From assembly GCF_000485595.1 (NCBI RefSeq), contig NW_014577192.1, positions 178,052 to 204,498 of the forward strand: a stretch of DNA of 26,447 nt, in the 5' to 3' direction. Positions 9,701 to 16,307 of the stretch are shown in pieces. Source of the stretch: Priapulus caudatus (Eukaryota; Priapulida; Priapulimorpha; Priapulimorphida; Priapulidae). How positions within the stretch are numbered: position 1 is the stretch's first letter; the number at the start of each line of letters is the position of its first letter. A program made the translations under genes and the position numbers. The notes beneath the pieces were generated by a model that worked only from the letters and a program-made list of their open reading frames with translations, did not search any database and was not told where the DNA came from.

Positions 9701-9953
9701 GCAGTGGCAAACCGTGTTCTACATCAACTTTGCGATTCAGTCGTCCGGCGCCATTTTGTTTGGAATCTTCATCCATTCGGACATACTTCCGTGGGCAGCG
9801 GTAGACGTTGACGATACCGAAACGCTAGCAGAGGAATTACGAATATCCCACGAGTTACATAAGCACGCGCACGACAACCCACTTCATCATCTATCATTTC
9901 ATCCCCACGGTCATCATGATTCTGAAAAGCCTGTTGCGATGACGAGGCTGTGA
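3553..9953 (+). CDS. SLC17-family transporter, copy A (gene span, eight recognisable exons, partly broken)
   Basis: A major facilitator superfamily anion transporter of the SLC17 (sialin / vesicular glutamate / Na-phosphate) type. Such proteins have 12 membrane spans and move organic anions across lysosomal, vesicular or plasma membranes. Family hallmarks are visible in order: Arg-rich start of span 1 with TNMSVAIV, SSFFWGY-TQIPGG in span 2, FPxxxG-x-W-PPNERS in span 4, WDSIFYIFG in span 6, VYDSPEE in the central loop, MFEVLKYDM before span 7, LAPRF and SGIVSPYVIG in spans 10-11, and QWQTVFYINFAI in span 12. Exons lie at 3553-3743, 5052-5288, 5628-5802, 5930-6072, 7602-7770, 8266-8405, 9286-9527 and 9690-9953. 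Exons 2, 4, 5 and 6 contain stops or frame changes, so the gene is either a decaying pseudogene or damaged by sequence errors. The first exon is not found and the exact substrate cannot be told. Confidence 0.75.
3744..5051 (+). other. intron between copy A exons 1 and 2
   Basis: AT-leaning DNA without repeats of note, bounded by a gtaaat donor and the acceptor ccgcag (ending 5051). A short GT run occurs at about 3890-3901. No other exon or RNA gene is recognised in it. Confidence 0.6.
5052..5288 (+). pseudogene. copy A exon 2 (membrane spans 2-3), with in-frame TGA
   Basis: It encodes DGEFVWDKQKQG, then span 2 with SSFFWGYILTQIPGG, the loop LLAKKYGPRW and span 3. Its counterpart in copy B is 78 codons and this one is 79. 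Homology is excellent to about 5250, then weakens, and a TGA lies in frame at 5271-5273. The exon end cgcgga followed by gtaatt (donor at 5289) lines up with tgcgga-gtatgt in copy B, so the splice site survives. In the neighbouring frame the bases around 5272-5288 read Leu-Arg-Phe, which is what the family expects here, suggesting a pair of small insertions/deletions in T runs rather than a true stop. Confidence 0.82.
5289..5627 (+). other. intron between copy A exons 2 and 3
   Basis: AT-rich intron with a TTCA/TTTA tetranucleotide run at about 5525-5572. The acceptor is tatccag, ending at 5627. A 92-codon open frame through it reads as Ser/Phe/Ile-rich low complexity and is not a gene. Confidence 0.6.
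5628..5802 (+). CDS. copy A exon 3 (membrane spans 4-6)
   Basis: A clean 175-base exon, the same length as its partner in copy B (12959-13133). It encodes GVAFPCYNGLMGLWSPPNERS, the family's span-4 and loop motif, then GMHLGNVIALPVASVLC and WDSIFYIFG. It opens on a codon boundary and ends after one base of a Gly codon (donor gtaata at 5803). At the place where human sialin and the vesicular glutamate transporters have His in span 4, this copy has Asn. Confidence 0.9.
5930..6072 (+). pseudogene. copy A exon 4 (central cytosolic loop), frame-broken
   Basis: The acceptor tttttgcag ends at 5929 and the first two bases complete the Gly codon split at 5802, as in copy B. The exon is 143 bases against 140 in copy B. 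The family motif VYDSPEE reads at about 5966-5988, but in a different frame from the exon start, and further shifts are needed to reach the end (SQSHTGE at about 6049-6069, donor gtattg at 6073). At least two small insertions or deletions therefore separate it from an intact exon. Confidence 0.6.
6073..7601 (+). other. intron between copy A exons 4 and 5, mostly CCAT array
   Basis: The intron is dominated by a CCAT repeat array (listed separately). About 180 bases of ordinary sequence follow it, ending in the weak acceptor cttcgtgctag at 7601. Confidence 0.5.
6116..7420. repeat. degenerate CCAT (ATCC) tetranucleotide array, about 1.3 kb
   Basis: CCATCCAT words interrupted by GCCAT, ACCAT, TTCAT and CCATGG variants run for about 1.3 kb inside an intron of copy A. 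The + strand array avoids stop codons in two frames, producing apparent His/Pro/Ser/Ile proteins of 300 and 375 residues with no domain. These are artefacts of the repeat. The many interruptions indicate an old or unstable array rather than a fresh expansion. Confidence 0.92.
7602..7770 (+). pseudogene. copy A exon 5 (membrane span 7 region), with stop and frameshifts
   Basis: From 7602 the frame reads HKENSSWEQSYFSVHLTVWR, matching HTTIPWFDILTSPLVW of copy B exon 5, then hits TGA at 7680-7682. The expected TWGYFT and TYMFEVLKYDM segments follow in other frames (for example TYMFEVLK at about 7727-7750). A gtgagt donor follows at 7771, one base out of phase with copy B. Homology is clear, but three or so frame changes are needed. 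Confidence 0.6.
7771..8265 (+). other. intron between copy A exons 5 and 6
   Basis: AT-rich intron with a TA-rich patch at about 7924-7977. No exon is seen in it. The expected acceptor AG before exon 6 reads AA at 8264-8265. Confidence 0.45.
8266..8405 (+). pseudogene. copy A exon 6 (membrane span 8 region), stop codon and lost acceptor
   Basis: It begins NGVLFELP, matching NGFLSALP of copy B, and ends RFMITGKLSERQIWVR, matching the DVMITHEYLSRTWVR region. A TAA lies in frame at 8329-8331. Between about 8306 and 8330 the alternative frame reads GAQNSRG, closer to the AQYIAG of copy B, which implies a compensating pair of indels. The acceptor dinucleotide is AA instead of AG at 8264-8265. A GT follows the exon at 8406. 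Confidence 0.65.
8406..9285 (+). other. intron between copy A exons 6 and 7
   Basis: It holds the CA array listed separately. At 9089-9140 there is a cluster of agcgtacct words and a GTACATGTAC palindrome. The acceptor cttccag ends at 9285. Confidence 0.6.
8445..8955. repeat. degenerate CA/CAC microsatellite
   Basis: About 500 bases of (CA)n with CACAAC, CACGC and CACCAC interruptions. Open frames on both strands (His/Thr-rich on +, Cys/Val-rich on -) follow from the repeat and are not genes. Confidence 0.92.
9286..9527 (+). CDS. copy A exon 7 (membrane spans 9-11)
   Basis: A clean 242-base exon starting two bases into a Gly codon (phase 1) and ending on a codon boundary (donor gtgtga at 9528). 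It encodes GLFGTAIFLVIAGYIDCK, NAWLAVLMMVIGNFCNG, then GGVGVAHLDLAPRFGS and SGIVSPYVIGIITSE, the family's conserved span 10-11 block. It is intact although exons 4-6 of the same gene are broken, which argues against long, neutral decay of the whole gene. Confidence 0.92.
9690..9953 (+). CDS. copy A last exon (membrane span 12, His-rich tail, stop)
   Basis: The acceptor ttgcag ends at 9689. The exon reads QTQQQWQTVFYINFAIQSSG and a hydrophobic span through FGIFIHSDILPWA, then an acidic stretch DVDDTETLAEE and a 35-residue tail with ten His (HELHKHAHDN, LHHLSFHPHGHHD). TGA is at 9951-9953. The tail is expected on the cytosolic face. A dileucine-type lysosomal sorting signal is not obvious, while the His-rich tail could bind metal ions (inference). 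Confidence 0.92.
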   Translation, partial: QTQQQWQTVFYINFAIQSSGAILFGIFIHSDILPWAAVDVDDTETLAEELRISHELHKHAHDNPLHHLSFHPHGHHDSEKPVAMTRL

Positions 9954-10013
9954 TCACCTCCAACCAAACCCACGCGTATAGCTTGCCTATATCAAATAGC
10001 AACGCTTCATGAA

Positions 10014-10076
10014 ATCAAGAGCGCATTAACCCCGCGCAAATCAAGAGCGCATTAAAGGGGTTAATGCGCTCTTGAT
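10014..10076. repeat. 20-base perfect inverted repeat with a third, direct copy in the loop
   Basis: atcaagagcgcattaacccc at 10014-10033 is exactly complementary to 10057-10076. The loop carries a second direct copy of atcaagagcgcattaa at 10040-10055. Either left copy could therefore pair with the right arm, giving two alternative stem-loops. It lies about 60 bases past the stop codon of copy A, probably in its 3' untranslated region. Confidence 0.85.
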
Positions 10077-10666
10077 GAAATGCTGCATGAAAACCACTGC
10101 TCTAAGCGTATACCCTACGCAGCGTTTAAGAAACCGTCGCTGTATTACATATGTTTTGTTATTGTACTCTAACGTACGCCTAGTAAGTAAACATACGTAT
10201 GTAAATTCTTGTGTAAGTTGTCCGCTCGAGAGATAGTATAGCACAAACTCGTAACCTCGTATGGATCAGTCTTCAAAGTACAAAAGTCGAAGAGAGTCGA
10301 AGATTGCATCCGTTGAGCTGTTGCTTACCTAAGCTGCAGGGTCAAGCAAAGGCACAGAGCGACAAAAATATTTGGAATTGTTTCTAATTTGCGGCTTCAA
10401 GTGTGGCAAGACACTTCGTAAATGCCGATCACGAGCTTAGATAATGTTTGTGTCGCCACCGTGCCAAAAACGTTGATACGCGACGTAAACGAATCGGTTT
10501 CGCTGATAATTGTTTTCGATTTTTTAACATTTTTTATAACTATTGCCACTCTAATAACGAAAACGTAGACATTTTGTGTGTAAAATATATAATAAGTGGG
10601 TAATTCTTATATCCGCATAATTTATGCTGTTATTGTTATTTGTTGGACGTTTGCGCGTTTGAATGT

Positions 10667-10672
10667 AATAAA
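10667..10672 (+). terminator. candidate polyadenylation signal AATAAA for copy A
   Basis: AATAAA occurs about 0.7 kb after the stop codon of copy A. Other weaker A-rich hexamers exist, so this is a candidate only. Confidence 0.3.
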
Positions 10673-11674
10673 TATGCAAACGAATTTTAACCTAACGTTA
10701 GTCGGTATAGCTGCCGTGTATCTCAGCCCTATGTCTACCTATGCCAATCTGACACGGCACGTATGCTATATATATATATCCAAGGACAAATATTTTCGTG
10801 GTGCATCTAAGATAAGCCCAGCACGACTCATCTTTCCTGGGACACTCGAGCATATGTCACATCGCTAGAGAGGACTGTGACCTGCACAGTATTGGCTATG
10901 AACCACAAACCCGTGTATAATAACAGTATGTTATTACGCACTGTATACTAAATTCCCCCCTCCCCCACCCACCCGTCTCAAGGAAAAATATTTACCTTCC
11001 GATTACACAGATAAATCAGTTGTGTGTTTCCTCAGAATCGGTGCGAGTGCGTGTAAATTTACTCCTAATATCACTGGCGTGTTCTTCAGTAGGAACCACC
11101 GTATAGCGAGTACGAATGGCCACCTGTTCAACTTATGTCAATGGGAACAGACCTGTGACCCAGGGATCTGTGAGAGTGATAATATTGTGTCTGGCGCGAC
11201 AATATCACGCCGTGTTATGACATCCATTGACTCACAACAAGCGTAAGAATCGTGACAAGTCCGACTGGTGTGGTGACACTGAGGCGCACTGGCTAACCTT
11301 TGAAAGAGTGAAGATATCGACTTAAAGATGAAGAAGGGTAAGCAAGGAATGGAGTACGGTGAGCGATTAGGGTAGTCTGGATAACGGTAATAGCGCATGC
11401 ATTTAGGCTCGTGGGCTGCACGTATCGTTGAGTCAATGATCAATTACGAAAAGATATTGGATATCGTAGGCTCAAGAGAAAAATGTGCTAAATTTTTTTA
11501 TTCTTGTAACTTCGCGATGTTTCTGTCAGCAAGTCTACGAGTAGAAGTATGTAATTATAACCATAATGTAAAGTCTCAAATGTGTCCGACCACGACCCCC
11601 AAGGTTCTGGCATATCTTATTGTAGGGAGTTCTGAATTCTCACAGCGCACAGAACGTTTCGTTCGTGATTGCAG

Positions 11675-11880
11675 TTGCTTACTGGACGTCCTACCGCATG
11701 CGAATCGTCGCCGCCTCTTTCCTCATGTTTATGTCTCTATACATGATGCGCACGAACATCAGCGTCGCAATTGTCTGCATGGTAAACCACACAGCCCTAG
11801 AAGAGCAGGGATTGGAGGAGAACAGCTCTGACGTCATACTGGCGCCGGAATGCGGTAGAAACATCACCGTGGAGCAACAG
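11675..11880 (+). CDS. copy B exon 1 (membrane span 1)
   Basis: The acceptor gattgcag ends at 11674 and the donor gtacgt starts at 11881. It encodes AYWTSYRMRIVAASFLMF, then LYMMRTNISVAIVCMVNHTA, then the loop LEEQGLEENSSDVILAPECG and RNITVEQQ. NHT, NSS and NIT are possible N-glycosylation sites in the first luminal loop, typical of SLC17 proteins. It starts two bases into a codon, exactly like copy A exon 1. Confidence 0.92.
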
Positions 11881-14800
11881 GTACGTGTTACGCAAATTAA
11901 GTACTGTATGACATAGCACTTATGACAATATACGGTAATCAGGTATTTGATTGCAAAATACTTTGCTTTAAAAATATTAGATAGGTTAAAGTTTAAATGG
12001 GGATAAGGTCTAGATCGCTGTCACTGTCAATGTCGAATATCAAATTGGAGCAGTTATAAATCGTCACCAGGTGCCGCCACTAGGGGTTTTGAGGGGTACG
12101 GGGTAAGGATCTCTGCTACGTACCTATATAATTCCACCTATAACGGTAAAAAATATAGGCAAATTTAAAGTGTTTCATATCGATGCTGATTCGCCACTAC
12201 AAGTTACAGACTGACTGCCACGCAGCCAACTTGCTTATAACTAGGAACAACAACTACTAACATCATCGATGAATTGTTTTGCGTTACAAATAACAGGACG
12301 GCGAATTTCTCTGGGACAAAACCACGCAGAGTCTCGTCCTGTCGTCGTTCTTCTGGGGCTACATTGTCACGCAGATCCCCGGCGGCATAATGGCCAAGCG
12401 ACTCGGACCGAGGTGGACATTCGGTATCCTTCAGCTTGCGGCATGCGTGCTGACGCTACTGTCGCCAGCCGCCGCCATGATGAACGCCTGGCTATTCATA
12501 GGCGTGCGAATCGCGATCGGGTTGTGCGGAGTATGTTGCATTACGATTCCTTTATTTGCGTTTAAAGTTGGATTTATGTACGTTAAGGTGCGAGCAGAAC
12601 CCCATGACCACGCGATGCAGGCTAGACTAGCGCGGATGCGTAGCATTTCTCTGTGCGCATCTAGTGCTATACCTACAGTAAATTGTTTTAAATGTGTTAG
12701 TATTATCACATAACGAAAGTCATTGATGAAGAATAATGATCATCAGCATCGTCATAATGAAACGACGACGGAAAAGAAAGCATGACGACAACAATGACAG
12801 GGCTGGTGATGATGATAGTACTAGTGATGACGACAACAATGACAGGGCTGGTGATGATGATAGTACTAGTGATGACGACAACAATGACAGGGCTGGTGAT
12901 GATGATAGTACTAGTGATGACGACAATTGTGATGATAATTCTTGTACACTAACTTCAGGGCGTCGCGTTTGCATGCTACCAAGGCCTGCTAAGCACCTGG
13001 GCACCCCCTAACGAGCGCAGTAGGATGGTTTCCTATGGCGTCGCGGGCACACACATTGGCAACGTGATCACGCTGCCGCTAGGTGGCATACTGTGCGCCT
13101 ACGTGAGCTGGGATTCGATATTCTATATACTCGGTATTATCTCTTCTTCGTTTACCAAACAGACGTTTTCTAAAAGAATTATTACTCGCAGAATGTCGCA
13201 GAATTGCAGCAAGAGAAGCGCAGATCCCTTCCTAGAATACAGATAAGACGTCACGTAAAATATACCACATGCATCCTAACTTACTTCCACACACGATACG
13301 CGTCTGATCATGAATTTTCGCATATATCCTGCAGGTGGCGTTGGCTGTATCTCGTGTCTGCTGTGGTTCATTACCGTCTATGATTCGCCGCAGGAGCATC
13401 CCCGCATCAGTGAGACGGAGCGAGCTTTCATTCAGCAGTCATTAGCTGGCCAAGTTCACAAGCGCGAGAAAATGGTAACGACGTTAGTTACGACGCGACC
13501 GCCGAAATAGCGCTGTTCTCTATATTCCTATCTAATTTTAAAGTGATTACGTCACCGTAAATAGTAAAAATAAAAATAAACATTTCTACTTTTTTACAAA
13601 ATATAAGTAATTCTGTTCACTTTTTATGGTTAAATTACTGCATTATACTTCCTATTTTACTATATTGTTCGATGTGAACATACACTCGTGACTCATACAT
13701 AGCCCATAGCAAGCAATTAATGTCAGGAACATAATATCAAATCGTCCAGGTTTTTTTGGATTTTTAACTTGTTGAGAAACAATCTTATCAGGTAAGAATT
13801 TGACGATACGTTTAGTCCCGTTAGTTCTTACTTTTAATGTAAAAACATGGCAACAAAAAATTTAAAAATTTTACCATAGAAAATTCGTGACGTAGTCAAT
13901 TTAATGGAGTATCCCGATTATATGCAGAGGCTTGCGCGCGCCTGTCCGACTCTACTCCGACTGTGCTGAGACGTTTGTTTCTGTAGAGTATTACTCGTAC
14001 TTTGAATTGTGTGTCCGACTTTATATACGTCCAGCCTTCAGCGTCCCTACAGTGTAATACCGTAATCTTGGTAGAGTGTCTGACCGTAGATATATACAAA
14101 CACACTGTGTTTGTATATATCTATGATCTGACTTAATATACAACGATTTTCGGGCCTGCAGTGTAACATGCCCTTTCGTAGTGATTTCGTGTGCATTATT
14201 ATGAGTAGGCATGCTGTCCGCTCTCGTATCCGAACGTTTTACGTACGGTAGTCCTCTCCTAAATAATTCCTGATCGACATTTGTTTTTATTCGTTTCTTC
14301 CCTCGGTCACTCTTTCCTTTTCCGTTCATTCCTCTATTATGTTTTCCTCACTTCTGATGTTATTTATTTCGATATTATATCGTGATCATCTGTGCATTTC
14401 TGATCGCAGCACACGACAATACCGTGGTTCGACATACTCACGTCTCCGCTTGTGTGGCTAATGGTATACACTAGCGCCACCTACACGTGGGGTCTGTACA
14501 CGCTGATGACTAACTTACCTACGTTCATGTACGAGGTTCTCAAATACGACATGGCTGCGGTAGGCATCTGGAAACTACACGCGGTTAATGCGATAATTAT
14601 ATGGTTTTGATAGACTTTGGAGATCTGCGCTAAAGCAGCCGCATGTCGGTAGGACGCGCCTTAAGTTTTCTGGCATTTACGGGAGAACATTGGAATGGGA
14701 GAGCTCGTTGTAAAACGCTCACGCGCGAATTTTTGTCACCACGTTCCAAAGTTCTTCGCTGTTTATGGCAGAGCTTAAGAAAAATGGAGAGTTGTAAAAC

Positions 14801-16307
14801 GTTAGCGTGCGAATTTTTGCCCCCGTTTCAAAGTCCCTCGCTATTTAGCAGACCTGCCGATAAATACACGTTTCTTTCCATCGTATCGATTCGCAATTTT
14901 TACACATGTAAGAGGCGTAGAGATTCGCTTTGCTCATACTCTCGTCGTATTTTTTTGCTCGTTTTGCAGAATGGTTTTCTGTCGGCATTGCCCTACGTGT
15001 CGGTGTTCGTAGCACAGTACATAGCTGGCACCCTGGCAGACGTCATGATTACACATGAGTACTTGTCGAGGACGTGGGTGAGAAAGACTTGGACGGCAAT
15101 CGGTAGGACTGGAATCATTTTATGATAGATAATATTTTATCCGTTATATATTACTGTATGCTATAAACGTTGAACGAAATATATATATATATAATCGTTT
15201 ATTGATTTATATATATCTGAAATTATATATATATTATATAGTCGTGTCCTACGCATGAACTGCGTCCGAAGTGGGCGTGCGTGTGTGATTTGCGAGTGTG
15301 TACTGTGCCGTGCGGTGTCGGTGATGCCTCCGGGGCGTCGCATCACTATATAATGACATGTTGCTTGTGCTGTCACGCACGGCTGAAGCTACGTACAGGC
15401 CCTGTGCTGACGTCACGCCGAGCTCTCCTCGCAGCAGCTCGTTTTCTTGTCCCGCGAGTCACGTGAGCGTGGCGAGAGCGGCTTGGCTGGCAGTGCTACT
15501 CGTCACCTGTCGGGCAAACGTCCAGCGGCTTCTTGCTACGGCGGCATCGGCGTCGCCACGCGACGTCGGCTCCGCGATTCTTCACGTATCTTGGTCGGCA
15601 ATCTTCAACCACTGCGGCTTCCGCTTCCGGTATCGTCGCGCCGTACCATAATTTCGGCGTTCTGACGGCCAATCTGTGCGTGTGTTTTCTAAATTTATTA
15701 ATATTTTTATTAATATTTTCATTTTACTTATAAGCTATTATGATGTTATTGTTTTGTTTTGTAATTATTACTTTTGATTATTATCAATAGTTATAATATA
15801 TTATCATTATTATTATCAAATGATTAATTCATTGAAAGCTAGCATTGAATCGTTTCGATAACTCGTTTTGATTAAATGTCATTCAATAAGTCATATTAGC
15901 AGATAAATGAAATCTGGCGATTGTGCTCACATTCAGTTGTGGTTTAGTGAAAAATCTTAGCTAGCAAATTTGTCACGCGCATCGAACACATTTTCGTTGC
16001 TCTGCTCACCCGCAGCACTCTGGCCGCGGAAGTGCAGACAGTTTTCTACGTCAATTTCGCCATAACAGTGTCGGGCGCGCCATCTTGTGTTGGTGCGTTC
16101 TTCTCTCTCCGATTTATTACCGTGGGCCGCAGTGAAAAGCGGCGACGAACGACGATTGACATAAGCGCCGCGCGATGCGCCGACATGGTCGTCGGCGCCT
16201 TGTCATGCAAAGCAGTATTTTCCGCGAAAATGCTACGACATATTCTATCGCAAATTGGGAGAAAGCAAGACACTGAATCTGACACCAAGAGGCGCGACCG
16301 CCTGTGA
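11675..16307 (+). CDS. SLC17-family transporter, copy B (gene span, eight recognisable exons)
   Basis: A tandem paralogue of copy A with the same exon plan: 11675-11880, 12297-12530, 12959-13133, 13335-13474, 14410-14559, 14970-15102, about 15423-15675 and about 16016-16307. Intron phases before the eight exons (1, 0, 0, 1, 0, 0, 1, 0) match copy A wherever both can be read. Exons 1-6 are fully open and join in frame. Exons 7 and 8 show small frame changes. The product is a 12-span major facilitator anion transporter of the sialin / vesicular glutamate transporter type. Its substrate and membrane cannot be fixed from sequence. The first coding exon (before span 1) is missing from what I can recognise. 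Confidence 0.85.
11881..12296 (+). other. intron between copy B exons 1 and 2
   Basis: An ordinary AT-leaning intron with a consensus donor and an acceptor ataacag ending at 12296. Nothing else is recognised. Confidence 0.7.
12297..12530 (+). CDS. copy B exon 2 (membrane spans 2-4 start)
   Basis: 78 codons, open throughout: DGEFLWDKTTQS, then SSFFWGYIVTQIPGG, IMAKRLGPRW, span 3, and the start of span 4 NAWLFIGVRIAIGLCG. The Arg of GVRIAIG corresponds to the conserved span-4 Arg of the family. The codon at the intron edge is GGA (Gly), where SLC17 proteins usually carry Glu in the R...G..EGV motif. Donor gtatgt at 12531. Confidence 0.92.
12531..12958 (+). other. intron between copy B exons 2 and 3, with minisatellite
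   Basis: The intron contains a 45-base triplicated unit (separate entry) ending only about 33 bases before the acceptor aacttcag (ending 12958). Both strands are open across the repeat, but homology to copy A places this DNA between coding exons. Confidence 0.75.
12781..12926. repeat. 45-bp minisatellite, three near-perfect copies plus a partial copy
   Basis: Units at 12781-12825, 12826-12870 and 12871-12915 are identical except for the first base of the first unit, and a fourth starts at 12916. If translated in the open frame, each unit reads DDDNNDRAGDDDSTS. The length is a multiple of three and both strands stay open. It nevertheless lies in an intron of copy B. The identity of the units implies recent expansion. 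Confidence 0.95.
12959..13133 (+). CDS. copy B exon 3 (membrane spans 4-6)
   Basis: A clean 175-base exon encoding GVAFACYQGLLSTWAPPNERS, GTHIGNVITLPLGGILC and WDSIFYILG. It is about 68 percent identical at the protein level to copy A exon 3. Gln replaces the span-4 His known from human sialin and the vesicular glutamate transporters. It ends after one base of a Gly codon (donor gtatta at 13134). Confidence 0.92.
13335..13474 (+). CDS. copy B exon 4 (span 6 end and central loop)
   Basis: The acceptor tcctgcag ends at 13334 and the first two bases complete the split Gly codon. It encodes GVGCISCLLWFITVYDSPQE, then HPRISETERAFIQQSLAGQV and a basic end HKREKM. VYDSP-xHPRIS is a signature of the central cytosolic loop of SLC17 proteins. 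Donor gtaacg at 13475, phase 0. Confidence 0.9.
13475..14409 (+). other. intron between copy B exons 4 and 5, with palindrome
   Basis: A 935-base, AT-rich intron. It contains a 37-base near-perfect palindrome at 14087-14123 (separate entry) and a pyrimidine-rich 3' third before the acceptor gatcgcag (ending 14409). No gene is seen on either strand. Confidence 0.6.
14087..14123. repeat. 37-base near-perfect palindrome
   Basis: tagatatatacaaacaca (14087-14104) is followed by a single C and its exact reverse complement (14106-14123). With 18 paired bases and a one-base centre, it would extrude a cruciform in DNA or form a long stem in the intron RNA. Confidence 0.9.
14410..14559 (+). CDS. copy B exon 5 (membrane span 7 region)
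   Basis: Exactly 50 codons, open: HTTIPWFDILTSPLVWLMVY, TSATYTWGLYTLMTN and LPTFMYEVLKYDMAA. The TWGxYTLMTxLPTxMxEVL block is diagnostic of the family (span 7 and the loop after it). Both borders are on codon boundaries, donor gtaggc at 14560. Confidence 0.92.
14560..14969 (+). other. intron between copy B exons 5 and 6
   Basis: The intron holds two related segments: a GTTGTAAAACG(C/T)T..CGCGAATTTTTG-type sequence at about 14707-14737 and again at about 14789-14819, an approximately 82-base degenerate direct repeat. The acceptor gttttgcag ends at 14969. Confidence 0.6.
14970..15102 (+). CDS. copy B exon 6 (membrane span 8)
   Basis: It encodes NGFLSALPYVSVFVAQYIAG, TLADVMITHEYLSRT and WVRKTWTAIG. 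NGxLSALPY and the LAD...VRK element are family hallmarks. It ends one base into a Gly codon (donor gtagga at 15103), the same phase as the start of copy A exon 7. Confidence 0.92.
15103..15422 (+). other. intron between copy B exons 6 and 7
   Basis: The first half is AT-rich with several ATATAT runs (15179-15240). The second half is GC-richer. The 3' border is uncertain: candidate AGs lie at 15397, 15421 and 15433. Confidence 0.45.
15423..15675 (+). pseudogene. copy B exon 7 (membrane spans 9-11), frame-broken
   Basis: Homology to copy A exon 7 is clear piece by piece but in changing frames: ALLAAARFLV, then AWLAVLLVTCRANVQ, then CYGGIGVAT, then ILVGNLQ, then TTAASASGIVAPY and VLTAN. At least three single-base-scale shifts are needed. 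The left edge that best fits copy A starts at 15423 (weak acceptor ccgag); an alternative is 15435. The right edge is near 15675, where gtgcgt could be the donor. Confidence 0.6.
15676..16015 (+). other. intron between copy B exons 7 and 8
   Basis: Very AT-rich (TTATTA/TATTAT-type) with the acceptor cacccgcag ending at 16015. Nothing else is recognised. Confidence 0.6.
16016..16307 (+). CDS. copy B last exon (membrane span 12), possibly frame-shifted
   Basis: It encodes VQTVFYVNFAITVSG, matching WQTVFYINFAIQSSG of copy A. The expected next residues (Ala-Ile-Leu) read one frame over, after the gcgcgcc run at about 16075-16082. Upstream, HSGR and VQT are also one frame apart. As printed, the frame carrying VQTVFY runs to TGA at 16305-16307 with a basic tail. 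If the shift is an error, the protein would end earlier (TGA near 16134). The His-rich tail of copy A is not seen. Confidence 0.65.

Larger units (their letters stand above)
9954..11674. other. region between copy A stop and copy B first recognisable exon
   Basis: It contains the 3' flank of copy A, with a hairpin at 10014-10076 and an AATAAA at 10667, and presumably the promoter and first exon of copy B. I could not recognise those. A C-rich patch lies at 10952-10975. Open frames of 60-145 codons at 11022-11831 have no family resemblance, except where they overlap copy B exon 1 in the wrong frame. Confidence 0.45.

Noticed and set aside
12781-12926. Regular repeats considered as a CRISPR array
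   Set aside because: Units are contiguous with no unique spacers, and the setting is an animal gene intron.
12736-13011. A 91-codon frame with a basic start and acidic DDD repeats, suggestive of a nuclear protein
   Set aside because: It covers an intronic minisatellite and runs into copy B exon 3 in the wrong frame; the opposite strand is equally open.
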